Positions 15,970 through 26,620 of a stretch of DNA of 34,739 bases are shown in pieces. This DNA comes from Actibacterium naphthalenivorans (lineage in GTDB: Bacteria; Pseudomonadota; Alphaproteobacteria; Rhodobacterales; Rhodobacteraceae): the NCBI RefSeq assembly GCF_014196965.1, contig NZ_JACIEQ010000013.1, positions 1 through 34,739 of the forward strand. Reading direction: 5' to 3'. Made by a program: the position numbers and the translations under genes. The notes below the pieces were generated by a model. It made no database searches, was not told the DNA's origin, and saw only the letters and a list, made by a program, of their open reading frames with translations. How positions within the stretch are numbered: the first letter of the stretch is position 1; every line of letters starts with the position of its first letter.

Positions 15970-16941
15970 TCAGTCAACAGCGCGAATGGCGACGCCCCGC
16001 TCGGCGAAGAAGGCCGCTGCACCAGGGTGATATTCCACACCCGGATAATCGACATAGGCGGTTTCAATGTTCATCACGCGAAGCGGAGGATAGGCATCGC
16101 CGATCGCACCCACATTGTCGAAAATCGAGGCCAGCAGCGCCTTGACCTGTTCGTCGGACACATGCTCACCAGCAACAAGGACGTTGTCCCATGTCAGCAT
16201 CATCATCGGCGCATCGACACCCACCCGCACCGGCGAGGGCGTCACCTCTGAGAAGTAATAGGCCGGGCGAAACTTGCGAATCGTTTCGAGCGCCTGCTCA
16301 TCCGAGGCGACCTGAAGATAGCGGACCCCGCCCACCATTGCGCCGACCTCAGCGACCTTCGGCCCGCCGACAGCGAAGAAGGCCGCATCCGTCAGACCCG
16401 AGGCCAGAGCATCGACATTGCGAATGATATCGGGGATCGGCACTTCAACCACTTCACCATAGCTGATCCCGTCCGCCTCGAGAAGCGCACTCACCAGCGG
16501 ACGGTTCAGCGGGAAAGCCTCCCAGCCCGAGGGCACACGCTTTCCGGCAAGATCGGAGACCCGCGTCATGCCGGAATCTGCCCGGACGAACAGCCCTACC
16601 GCAAAGGGATTGATCTTGGCCACAACACGCAGATTCGGCAGAGCCGCCGAGTAGTCACCCTCCCCGGCGACCGCTACGATCATGTCATTGATGTCAGTCA
16701 TCGTGAATTCGGCGTCTTTGCTGTCGACGGCCTGAAGCATCTGCGCGTTGCCGCTATATGCCTGAACAACCAGCCGCCCGCCGCCGCTTTTCTGGGCCTC
16801 GGCCGCAATGACCGAAGCCATCGTATTCCACACCGAACCCGCAGGAGGTGTCGTGATCGATGTAACCTGTGCGGAGGCACCGCCAGCCGCCGTCACTGCA
16901 AATACCATCGCGCCAAAAACGCGCGCCAAAAACGTCCTCAT
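15970..16941 (-). CDS. TAXI-family TRAP transporter solute-binding protein
   Basis: A 323-residue periplasmic protein with a Sec signal peptide (MRTFLARVFGAMVFAVTAAGGASAQ). The mature part has the TAXI-type pattern: TPPAGSVWNTMASVIAAEA, GGRLVVQAYSGNAQMLQAVDSKDAEFTMTD split by a hinge, DLAGKRVPSG, and YPGVEYHPGAAAFFAERGV near the C-terminus. It captures a substrate for the fused permease next to it. ATG at 16941 was chosen because it gives a clean signal peptide and GGGGGG lies 7 nt upstream; ATG at 16956 is an alternative. It is the first gene of the minus-strand operon and is divergent from the dioxygenase operon. Confidence 0.9.
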   Translation of the reverse strand: MRTFLARVFGAMVFAVTAAGGASAQVTSITTPPAGSVWNTMASVIAAEAQKSGGGRLVVQAYSGNAQMLQAVDSKDAEFTMTDINDMIVAVAGEGDYSAALPNLRVVAKINPFAVGLFVRADSGMTRVSDLAGKRVPSGWEAFPLNRPLVSALLEADGISYGEVVEVPIPDIIRNVDALASGLTDAAFFAVGGPKVAEVGAMVGGVRYLQVASDEQALETIRKFRPAYYFSEVTPSPVRVGVDAPMMMLTWDNVLVAGEHVSDEQVKALLASIFDNVGAIGDAYPPLRVMNIETAYVDYPGVEYHPGAAAFFAERGVAIRAVD

Positions 16942-17008
16942 CTTCTCGCCCCCCATGCTGAACTCGCTCCCCCGCAAGCCCTTGCCCTTCCCCTTACCAG
17001 TTCCGGAC

Positions 17009-18492
<1,484 letters not shown>

Positions 18493-18530
18493 CGTTCAAT
18501 CGGCGGCAAATGTCCGCTTATGTATCAAAC

Positions 18531-18554
18531 GTCTGCCGATACGCCTCGGCAGAC
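18531..18554 (+). other. Attenuator-like hairpin between dioxygenase alpha and beta genes
   Basis: GTCTGCCGA (18531-18539) and TCGGCAGAC (18546-18554) form a perfect 9-bp stem with a 6-nt loop, followed by ACTTTTC. The short T-run makes partial termination possible, which would be odd because alpha and beta are needed in equal amounts; protection of the alpha mRNA 3' end is the alternative. Confidence 0.6.
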
Positions 18555-18578
18555 ACTTTTCGATGAGGGAGGAATAAG

Positions 18579-19452
<874 letters not shown>

Positions 19453-19483
19453 AAAGCCGCGTCAAAAACAGGGAGGAATTACA

Positions 19484-20317
19484 ATGCAACTCAAGGATCA
19501 AGTCGCGCTCGTGACGGGCGGAGGGTCCGGTCTTGGACTCGCCATCGTGGAACGCTTCGTCGAGGAAGGCGCACGTGTTGCAATCTTTGACCGCTCGCAA
19601 GAGCGCATCGACGACGCGGTGAAAGCGTTTGGCGACAAGGTCGTCGGCATCGCGGGCGACGTTCGCAAAGTGGACGACAACAATCGGGCGGTGGCCGAGT
19701 GCGTCAGCGCCTTCGGCAAGCTCGACACGTTCGTCGGAAATGCGGGCATCTGGGACTACTCGAAAACCATGGTCTCGACAGAAGATGACGAACTGTCATC
19801 TGCTTTCGACGAGATGTTCGCCATCAACGTCAAGGGCTATGTCCTCGGAGCCAAGGCGGCATTGCCAGAGCTTTACAAGACCAAGGGCCACATGATCTTT
19901 ACCGCGTCGAACGCTGCCTTTTATCCAGGCGGTGGCGGTGTTCTTTACACGGCAACGAAGCATGCGGTGGTCGGCATGATCAAGCAGATGGCGCATGAAT
20001 TTGCACCGCACGTACGGGTCAATGGCGTCGCGCCAGGTGGTATCGGTGGCAGCAACCTCGCCGGAACCAGTGCCCTTTCGCAAGAGGGAATCAAGTTTTC
20101 CGATATTCCGCTCGACGACCTGATGAAGCAAATGCTGCCGCTTGAACGTGCATTCAATGCGCGGGAATATGCTGGCGCCTACGCCTTCTTCGCCAATCGT
20201 CGCGACAATACGCCGGGCACTGGTGCCGTACTGAATTTCGACGGCGGTATCGGCATGCGGGGCTTTGGGTCTCCGAATATGGGCGCAGAGCTCGTTGCAA
20301 AGTTCGGCGCAATTTAA
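19484..20317 (+). CDS. cis-Dihydrodiol dehydrogenase (BphB/NahB type, SDR family)
   Basis: A 277-residue short-chain dehydrogenase. The NAD-binding TGGGSGLG is at residues 11-18 and the catalytic triad is Ser142, Tyr155 and Lys159, the same positions as in BphB. NAGIWDYSKT and the FYPGGGGVLYTATKHAVVG region are characteristic. It oxidises the cis-dihydrodiol made by the dioxygenase to the catecholic diol with NAD+. ATG at 19484 is preceded by GGGAGGAAT. It follows the ferredoxin by 31 nt. Classification as a dihydrodiol dehydrogenase is strong; substrate specificity follows the dioxygenase. Confidence 0.93.
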   Translation: MQLKDQVALVTGGGSGLGLAIVERFVEEGARVAIFDRSQERIDDAVKAFGDKVVGIAGDVRKVDDNNRAVAECVSAFGKLDTFVGNAGIWDYSKTMVSTEDDELSSAFDEMFAINVKGYVLGAKAALPELYKTKGHMIFTASNAAFYPGGGGVLYTATKHAVVGMIKQMAHEFAPHVRVNGVAPGGIGGSNLAGTSALSQEGIKFSDIPLDDLMKQMLPLERAFNAREYAGAYAFFANRRDNTPGTGAVLNFDGGIGMRGFGSPNMGAELVAKFGAI

Positions 20318-20323
20318 CCATAG

Positions 20324-20350
20324 CCGTGCGCACGGATAGGCCGTGCGCAC
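20324..20350. repeat. GCCGTGCGCAC direct repeat / hairpin between dehydrogenase genes
   Basis: GCCGTGCGCAC occurs at 20323-20333 and again at 20340-20350. Because GTGCGCAC is its own reverse complement, the two copies can also pair into a stem, and CCGTGCGCACGG (20324-20335) is a 12-bp palindrome. It lies 6 nt after the dihydrodiol dehydrogenase stop and is probably an mRNA structure. Confidence 0.5.
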
Positions 20351-20444
20351 AGTTGAAACTGGGTCGTTCTCTGGACGAATCCTCGGGAGGCTTTTGGCTG
20401 ACGCAGGTTTCAAGAACAGAGAAGTAAACTTAAAAGGACATGGA

Positions 20445-21896
20445 ATGACTGTTCAGCTCTATATCGACAATGAGGCGCAGAATGCCACAGACAACGCCAC
20501 ATTTGAACGCTGCTCACCTGTAAGTGGCGAAGTCGTGACGCGTGGCGCAGCTGCCACGCCAGGGGATGCCGTGGCCGCGATCGAATCTGCCGAACGCGCC
20601 TTTGCGTCCTGGTCGCAGACTGGTCCGGGCCAGCGCCGCGCCCTGCTCATGAAGGCCGCGGAAGAGATCGAAAAGCGCACGGAAGATTTCGTTGTCGCCA
20701 TGAAAGGCGAAGTCGGGGCCGGCGAACTCTGGGCACGCTTCAATGTCATGCTCGCGGCGAATGTTTTCCGCGAAGCCGCAGCGATGACCACGCAGATTCA
20801 GGGCAGTACTATCCCGTCTGACAAGCCGGGAACGCTGTCGATGACCGTAAGGCAGCCGGTAGGTGTGATCCTGTCGATCGTGCCTTGGAACGGGCCGATT
20901 GTGCTGGCAGCACGGGCCATTGCCTATCCGCTGATGTGCGGCAACACCGTTGTTTTCCGCGCCTCGGAAACCTCGCCCAAGACCCATGTGCTGGTTGCTG
21001 AGGCCGTCCATGCGGCCGGTTTCCCCGCAGGAACGCTCAACTTCGTGATCAACGACCCAAAGGACGCACCCGAAGTCGTAGAGGCAATGATCGCGCATCC
21101 AGCCGTGCGGCGTGTCAACTTCACCGGTTCGACGCATGTTGGCCGGATCATTGCTGCGGCTTGTGGCCGCCATCTCAAGCGTAGCCTGATGGAACTCGGC
21201 GACAAGGCGCCCATGGTGGTCCTCGCGGATGCGGATATCGACGGCGCAGTGGATGCGACCATCTTCGGCGCCTTCCTCTATCAGGGCCAGATCTGCATGA
21301 CGACCGAGCGTGCCATTGTCGATGAGTCTGTCGCCGATGCGTTCGTCGAGAAACTCGCCGCGCGGGCAGCACAGCTGGAGGCGGGCGATCCACGCACTCA
21401 GGCGGCTTGCGCGCTTGGTCCGATCATCAGCCAGGGCGCAGTTAATCACCTGAACAGTTTGCTTGCCGATGCGACCGAAAAAGGTGCGAAGATTCGGACT
21501 GGCGGGCTTGCAGGCAGCACCCTGATGTCGCCGACTGTGCTCGATGGTGTCACATCTAAGATGCGCATCTACTCCGAGGAAGCCTTTGGTCCGATCTTGC
21601 AGGTGATCCGTGTCAACGGCGCGGACGAAGCTGTTCGGGTGGCCAATGACACTGAATACGGCCTGTCTGCTGCTGTCTTCGGGACAGACATGGTACACGC
21701 ACTTGATGTCGCAATGCGCATTCAGACTGGTTCAGTGCACATCAACGGCTCTACCGTCGCGAATGAAGCCCAAGCGCCTTATGGCGGCACGAAGGCCAGC
21801 GGTTGGGGCCGGTTCGACAGCACTGCGGTGATTGATGAATTCACCGAACTGAAGTGGATTACGATCGAACAGCCGTCTCAACAGTATCCCCTGTAA
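20445..21896 (+). CDS. nahF: Salicylaldehyde dehydrogenase (aldehyde dehydrogenase superfamily)
   Basis: A 483-residue NAD-dependent aldehyde dehydrogenase, the same length as NahF. Catalytic residues sit at Glu250 (MELGDKAP) and Cys284 (GQICMTTER), and Asn149 (VPWNG) is the oxyanion residue. NFTGST and the C-terminal FTELKWITIE match NahF-type enzymes. It oxidises salicylaldehyde from NahE to salicylate. ATG at 20445 has AAAGGAC upstream; an earlier in-frame ATG at 20343 lacks family similarity. Two odd residues: the usual ELGGK motif reads ELGDK (Asp253), and the cofactor-binding Lys of the KxSE motif is Arg172 (FRASET). The enzyme may still be active but both are worth testing. Confidence 0.9.
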   Translation: MTVQLYIDNEAQNATDNATFERCSPVSGEVVTRGAAATPGDAVAAIESAERAFASWSQTGPGQRRALLMKAAEEIEKRTEDFVVAMKGEVGAGELWARFNVMLAANVFREAAAMTTQIQGSTIPSDKPGTLSMTVRQPVGVILSIVPWNGPIVLAARAIAYPLMCGNTVVFRASETSPKTHVLVAEAVHAAGFPAGTLNFVINDPKDAPEVVEAMIAHPAVRRVNFTGSTHVGRIIAAACGRHLKRSLMELGDKAPMVVLADADIDGAVDATIFGAFLYQGQICMTTERAIVDESVADAFVEKLAARAAQLEAGDPRTQAACALGPIISQGAVNHLNSLLADATEKGAKIRTGGLAGSTLMSPTVLDGVTSKMRIYSEEAFGPILQVIRVNGADEAVRVANDTEYGLSAAVFGTDMVHALDVAMRIQTGSVHINGSTVANEAQAPYGGTKASGWGRFDSTAVIDEFTELKWITIEQPSQQYPL

Positions 21897-21908
21897 GGCA
21901 GGCCAGAA

Positions 21909-21978
21909 ACCGGGCGGATGAGGTTGGGAAAATGATTGTCATCGGTGATGGTGATGATCTTATTCGCATCCGCCCGGT
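21909..21978. repeat. 12-bp inverted repeat enclosing 46 bp downstream of nahF
   Basis: ACCGGGCGGATG (21909-21920) and CATCCGCCCGGT (21967-21978) are perfect reverse complements, just after the nahF stop and before a truncated IS. It could be a long-loop terminator, the footprint of a small mobile element, or a recombination remnant. No coding potential is seen inside it. Confidence 0.5.
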
Positions 21979-22331
21979 CAGAATCTGTCGGCTGGAGTGG
22001 GCAAAAGCTGGTGGGTCTCATCCGGAATGCGGTCATCGCCCAGTTCGATCCCGGCAAAGCGGCGCATCGCCTCGCTGTCGTAGAGGGTCTCCTCGGCCAT
22101 CGGGTCGCTCAGAGCATACCAGTTCTGAAGGAAATAGACCCGCAGCATCACCTCCAGAGCCATCGGTGGCCGACCGCCCTTTGGCCCGGCCTTGGGATAG
22201 TGCGGCACGATCAGCGCAAGCAGCCGAACCCACGGCACCACCGCATCCATCTCCGCCAAGAACAACTCCCGCCGCGTCCGTTTCTTCTTCATGGCGTCGC
22301 GCAGGCCGGGAAGGGCGGGCTGTTTCGGCAT
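21978..22331 (-). pseudogene. IS5-family transposase, N-terminal fragment
   Basis: The frame starts at MPKQPALPGLRDAMKKK and runs through the DUF772-type N-terminal domain (ELFLAEMDAVVPWVRL, GRPPMALEVMLRVYFLQNWY, SDPMAEETLYDSEAMRRFAG, IPDET). After IPDET the normal sequence is lost and the frame ends 11 codons later in unrelated DNA. The catalytic DDE domain is absent, so the protein cannot transpose. Intact relatives have more than 300 residues. The deletion removed the side facing the catabolic operon. Confidence 0.8.
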
Positions 22332-22403
22332 CGCAAGGACTCCTTGCAGGGACACCCAAGTCTACCAGATCAGACGAGAATCGAGAGGTTTTTCAGACGT
22401 TCC
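22013..22403 (-). mobile_element. Truncated IS5-family insertion sequence
   Basis: Only the 5' part of the element remains: the transposase start and about 320 bp of its gene, plus the upstream end. The outer end lies beside the stop codon of the pyruvate dehydrogenase-like gene, near GGAACGTCTGAAAAACCTC read on the minus strand, which may include the terminal inverted repeat. The inner end, around 22013, is a deletion junction. Exact ends are estimates. Confidence 0.6.
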
Positions 22404-24776
22404 TTAAACAACGGCAATCTTGCGCCCTGTTGTCAAGCCATTGATCTTCTCTATCATACTTTGCGCATCAATTTTGTAGTATTGGTACAGCTCGCCAATA
22501 GTCCCAGTCTGCCCAAAGCGTTCCACACCCAACGGAATCGTCTGGTGGCCCTGAACCGCACCGAGCCATGACAATGTCGCGGGGTGTCCGTCAATTACCG
22601 TGAGAAGGCGGCAATGCGGCGGCAAATCTTGCAAGAGGCGTTCAACATGACTAGTCGCGCCCTGCTGGCCACGCGCCCGAGCGCGCTGTGCCGCCGTCCA
22701 GCCCGCGCTCAGCCGATCCGCCGAGGTAACGGCCAGCACGCCGATGTCACGCCTCGCATCCGCCATAGCGCCTGCGGCGCGGATCGCTTCGGGCGCAATG
22801 ACACCTTGATAAGCGATCACCACCTCGCAGTTGGGTCCGGGCCGACGCAACCAATAAGCGCCGTCTATAGTTCCTTGCTGCCAATCCCCATTCGGGCGCT
22901 TGCCGGGCTGTTCCACCGGGTTGGTCGAGAGCCGCAGATAGACGGAGCCGCCGGCTTCATCGCGCAGCCAGGTGCGCTCGTCAGGATTGCCTGAACCGTC
23001 CCGCTGGAGATAGCCTAAGGCCCACTCCATGATAACTGCCAATTCATCGGCAAAGGCGGGCTCAAAGGCGGCCAGTCCGTCCTGGCTCATCCCGATCAAG
23101 GGTGTGCCGATGGATTGATGCGCACCGCCTTCGGGTGCCAGCGTAACGCCCGAGGGCGTACCTACCACCATGAACCGCGCATCCTGATAGCAAGCGTAGT
23201 TCAAAGCATCGAGCCCGCGCGCCACGAAAGGATCGTAGAGTGTCCCGATCGGGATCAGCCGCTTGCCGAACAGTGAATGCGACAGCCCCGCCGCCGCCAG
23301 CAACAGAAACAGGTTCATCTCGGCGATGCCAAGTTCGATGTGTTGACCTTTCGGCGTGAATTCCCATTTCGCGGTTGAGGGGATGCGATGCTCGATAAAG
23401 GCATCGGCCTGCTCAGTGCGGGCAAACAGCTTGCGCCGGTTCACCCAGGGGCCGAGATTGGTGGTGCCGGTCACGTCGGGCGACATCGTCACGATGCGCT
23501 CCGCCAGATGGCTGTCGCCTTTGGACAAATCATCAAGGATCTTGCCGAATGCCATCTGTGTCGAGATCTCGCGGTCAGATGACAGGGCAATCTCGGGAAC
23601 CGGCAATACCGCGTCGGTGAAGCGGCGACGACCTTTGGCAAAAAAGGGCACCTTGTCGAGGAACTTTTGCAGCGCGGCGGCGTCTGGCACGGTGGCGAAC
23701 TTGTCCCACTCCTGCCCCGCCGGCACGCCCATATGTTGTTGCCAGTCGGCCATCTGGTTCTTGGTCATTAAGCCACCGTGGTTGTCCTTGTGGCCCGCAA
23801 TGGGTGTGCCCCAGCCCTTGATCGTATAAGCAAGAAAACATGTGGGACGGTCGTCGGTGACATTGGCAAACACCTCGGCCATGGTCTCGACACAGTTGCC
23901 GCCAAGATTCTCCATCAGCGCCGCGAGTTCCGTATCATTGCGCTTGCCGATCAGCGCCGTCACCGGCCCCTGATCACCAAGATCATCCATCAACCGCTTG
24001 CGCCAGACCGCGCCGCCCTGATAGGTCAGGGCGGAATATTGCTGGTTCGGGCAGGCGTCGATCCAATCGCGCAGGGCGTCGCCACCCTCTTCTTCAAAGG
24101 CCGCGCGCTGCAGAGCGCCGTACTTCACGCGAATGACATTCCAGCTGAAAGCTTCGAAGATTTTTTCTACTCGCGAAAACAGGCCTTCGCGCACCACACC
24201 GTCTAATGACTGGCGGTTGTAGTCGATGATCCACCAGCAGTTGCGCAGATCGTTCTTCCAGCCCTCTTGCAACGCTTCATAAATATTACCTTCGTCCAGT
24301 TCGGCATCGCCGACCAGCGCCACATGGCGGCCAGCAGCCAGGTCGCTGCTCCAGTCTTTGGCCATCAAGTAATCCTGCACGATCGACCCGAAAGCGGTAA
24401 TCGCCACGCCCAACCCCACAGAGCCGGTCGAATAATCCACGTCGTCCACATCTTTGGTGCGGCTGGGATAGCTTTGCACGCCCTCGAATCCGCGAAAGTT
24501 CTTCATCTTATCAAGCGTTTGATGACCCATCAGGTATTGCATGGCATGAAAGATCGGCGAGGCGTGCGGCTTTACCGCTACACGATCTTCGGGTCGCAGC
24601 GCGGAAAAGTATAGCGCCGTCATGATCGACACCATCGAGGCCGAGCTGGCTTGATGGCCACCAACCTTGATTCCGTCTACCTTTGGCCGGATGTGGTTGG
24701 CGTGATGAATCATCCAATGCGACAACCACAACAAACGGTCCTGAAGCGTTTTGAGATGGAGTGTGTCAGATGTCAT
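22404..24776 (-). CDS. Homodimeric pyruvate dehydrogenase E1-like (AceE/MdeB-type) 2-oxoacid dehydrogenase subunit
   Basis: A 790-residue thiamine-diphosphate enzyme of the transketolase superfamily. GHQASSASMVSIMTALYF and the ThDP motif GDAELDEGNIYEALQEGWKN...IDYNRQSLDG (about residues 156-193) are those of AceE-type E1 proteins, which are longer (about 880). It decarboxylates pyruvate or another 2-oxoacid. A divergent Lrp/AsnC gene sits beside it, the arrangement known for the 2-oxobutyrate dehydrogenase MdeB and its regulator in methionine breakdown; no methionine gamma-lyase gene is here. ATG at 24776 follows GAGGGCC. The stop abuts a truncated IS5 element; the C-terminus reads GRKIAVV and seems intact. 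Not obviously linked to the aromatic pathway. Confidence 0.82.
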   Translation of the reverse strand: MTSDTLHLKTLQDRLLWLSHWMIHHANHIRPKVDGIKVGGHQASSASMVSIMTALYFSALRPEDRVAVKPHASPIFHAMQYLMGHQTLDKMKNFRGFEGVQSYPSRTKDVDDVDYSTGSVGLGVAITAFGSIVQDYLMAKDWSSDLAAGRHVALVGDAELDEGNIYEALQEGWKNDLRNCWWIIDYNRQSLDGVVREGLFSRVEKIFEAFSWNVIRVKYGALQRAAFEEEGGDALRDWIDACPNQQYSALTYQGGAVWRKRLMDDLGDQGPVTALIGKRNDTELAALMENLGGNCVETMAEVFANVTDDRPTCFLAYTIKGWGTPIAGHKDNHGGLMTKNQMADWQQHMGVPAGQEWDKFATVPDAAALQKFLDKVPFFAKGRRRFTDAVLPVPEIALSSDREISTQMAFGKILDDLSKGDSHLAERIVTMSPDVTGTTNLGPWVNRRKLFARTEQADAFIEHRIPSTAKWEFTPKGQHIELGIAEMNLFLLLAAAGLSHSLFGKRLIPIGTLYDPFVARGLDALNYACYQDARFMVVGTPSGVTLAPEGGAHQSIGTPLIGMSQDGLAAFEPAFADELAVIMEWALGYLQRDGSGNPDERTWLRDEAGGSVYLRLSTNPVEQPGKRPNGDWQQGTIDGAYWLRRPGPNCEVVIAYQGVIAPEAIRAAGAMADARRDIGVLAVTSADRLSAGWTAAQRARARGQQGATSHVERLLQDLPPHCRLLTVIDGHPATLSWLGAVQGHQTIPLGVERFGQTGTIGELYQYYKIDAQSMIEKINGLTTGRKIAVV

Positions 24777-24903
24777 TTTCGGCCCTCGCATTCAAAGCTT
24801 GAAGTGTTGCGAGACTAGCATCAACAATCTGACGCTTCTCGCCTAGTTAACGACTACTTTATGTGTTATGTGGTGATAGTGGCCATTTTTTTGGAAAAAC
24901 TTG

Positions 24904-25425
24904 ATGATTAGCACCAATCTTGATTCTTACGATGTGGGTATTCTGCATGTCCTGCAGCGTAACGGACGTGCCACAATCAACGAACTGGCTGAAGCCGTCG
25001 GGCTTAGTCCATCCCCGGTGGCCCGCAGGCTGCGCATTTTAGAGAATGCGGGCGTGATCACAGGCTATGCTGCGCTGATCGACGAAACTGCTTTGGGTTA
25101 TGAATTTTCCGTGTTTGTCTCGGTCAAACTTGACCGTCAAGTGGACGACGCACTGGCCAGCTTCGAAGCCGCGGTGTGCAGCTTTCCTGAAGTTGTCGAT
25201 TGTTGGCTGATGACCGGCAACCGCGACTATCTGCTGCGCATTGCAACGCGCGGGCCTTCCGATTTTGAACGCTTCCTAACCAGCACCTTCACCAAAGTTT
25301 CAGGTGTAGCATCTATTGAAAGCTCAATCCCACTGAGACGCGTCAAGGCAGGCTTGTCACGCACGCTGAAACTTGATGCCAAAGGATATCAAAGGCAAAC
25401 AACAACTGGGCATGGTGGATCCTAA
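24904..25425 (+). CDS. Lrp/AsnC-family transcriptional regulator
   Basis: A 173-residue protein with the N-terminal HTH (LDSYDVGILHVLQRNGRATINELAEAVGLSPSPVARRLRILENAGVI, split into two helices) and the C-terminal RAM/AsnC ligand domain (EFSVFVSVKLDRQ, FPEVVDCWLMTGNRDYLLRIA, SGVASIESSIPLRRVK). Such regulators respond to amino acids or related ligands. It is divergent from the E1-like gene with a 127-bp gap and probably controls it. ATG at 24904 was chosen; the preceding codon is TTG. MdeR-like function is inferred from the pairing only. Confidence 0.88.
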   Translation: MISTNLDSYDVGILHVLQRNGRATINELAEAVGLSPSPVARRLRILENAGVITGYAALIDETALGYEFSVFVSVKLDRQVDDALASFEAAVCSFPEVVDCWLMTGNRDYLLRIATRGPSDFERFLTSTFTKVSGVASIESSIPLRRVKAGLSRTLKLDAKGYQRQTTTGHGGS

Positions 25426-25711
25426 ACGAGATCTCTTGGCACTGTCATTTGTGGACGTATATGGACCCCGCCTGATTGCAACAGGCTAACTTGGTCTGGT
25501 TCGGCGATCACGATTGCAGACGTATATCCGGCTTCCTTGAGCGGCCCGATGTTTCGTCGCCGCGAGCCCCGATGGATTTCCGCGCGCTTCTTCCTCATTG
25601 GCTCCAAGGCATCGGCTTTCGCCGCGCCGGTCCACACATCAGGTTCAAGAAGCGATCAGGGTGACCCTTTCACCATCTCCTGCCAGTTGTTGCAACGTTT
25701 CGGGGAGCGCG
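25426..25711. other. Unassigned stretch between the Lrp gene and the IS21 end
   Basis: I see no convincing gene here. A 58-71 codon frame on the minus strand (MRKKRAEIHRGSRRRNIGPL...) ends beside the Lrp stop but has no recognisable domain or ribosome binding site, and may be a remnant of an older insertion sequence. GACGTATAT occurs twice (25454-25462, 25519-25527). Confidence 0.4.
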
Positions 25712-25855
25712 TGTCAACGGCGGAGTAAAAACCAGCCACGTGGCGGCGCAAAATCAGGCCAATGACGGGCGCCAGGCGCCATGGCGCGCGCGCTTGTCAC
25801 ATAGCTGGCGCGTGCCATGGCGCTTGGCCCGCAGGGCCAATCCTGTGGCGGATGA

Positions 25856-26620
25856 TCAGGTTGGGGCTTCGGCCTTTCGGGCGCGGCTTTGGGCGAGCCG
25901 ATAGCTGTCGCCGTTCATCTCGAGGATGTTGACGTGATGCGTCAGTCGATCGAGCAGTGCGCCAGTCAAGCGTTCGGTGCCGAAGGTCTCGGTCCATTCG
26001 TCGAACGGCAGGTTGCTGGTGATCAGCGTGGCCCCGCGCTCATAGCGCTGCGAGATCACCTCGAACAGTAGCTCGGCACCGGTCTTGGAGAGCGGCACGA
26101 AGCCCAACTCGTCGATGATGAGCAGCTTGACGGCGGCCAGCTGCTTTTGCAGGCAGAGCAGGCGACGTTCGTCGCGGGCCTCCATCAGTTCGTTGACCAG
26201 CGCGGCGGCGGTGATGAAGCTGACCGGCAGCCCCTTCTGGCAGGCGGCCAGCCCCAGCCCGAGGGCAATATGGGTCTTGCCTGTGCCGCTGGGCCCCAAG
26301 GCGATGACGTTCTCGCGTCGGTCGATCCATTCGCAGCGGGCAAGTTCCAGCACCTGCATCTTGTTGAGCTTCGGGATCGCCTTGAAGTCGAAGCTGTCGA
26401 GGCTCTTTGTGGCTGGGAACTTCGCAGCCTTGATCCGCCGTTCGATCATCCTACGCTCGCGGTCGATCAGTTCCAGCTCGACGAGACGCGCCAGGAACTG
26501 GACGTGATCCCGACCCTCGGCGGCGCATTGGCGGGCAAGCTTGTCGTATTCCCGAAGGAAGGTGGGCAGCTTCAGCGTCTTGAGATGATCCGCGAGCAGG
26601 ATTTTCGGGGCCACGGTCAT
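25856..26620 (-). CDS. istB: IS21-family helper ATPase IstB
   Basis: A 254-residue AAA+ ATPase. Walker A is GPSGTGKT (residues 109-116) and Walker B is LLIIDELGF; the N-terminal helices (LKTLKLPTFLREYDKLARQ) are those of IstB. It assists the IstA transposase in target selection and strand transfer. The ATG at 26620 overlaps the TGA of istA (ATGA), the standard IS21 arrangement. The gene is intact though its transposase is not. Confidence 0.92.
   Translation of the reverse strand: MTVAPKILLADHLKTLKLPTFLREYDKLARQCAAEGRDHVQFLARLVELELIDRERRMIERRIKAAKFPATKSLDSFDFKAIPKLNKMQVLELARCEWIDRRENVIALGPSGTGKTHIALGLGLAACQKGLPVSFITAAALVNELMEARDERRLLCLQKQLAAVKLLIIDELGFVPLSKTGAELLFEVISQRYERGATLITSNLPFDEWTETFGTERLTGALLDRLTHHVNILEMNGDSYRLAQSRARKAEAPT

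Noticed and set aside
20514-21698. 394-codon minus-strand frame opposite nahF
   Set aside because: Antisense shadow; the plus strand is a complete NahF-like enzyme.
25422-25637. 71-codon minus-strand frame beside the IS21 end
   Set aside because: No domain or ribosome binding site, overlaps the Lrp stop; kept only as part of an unassigned stretch.
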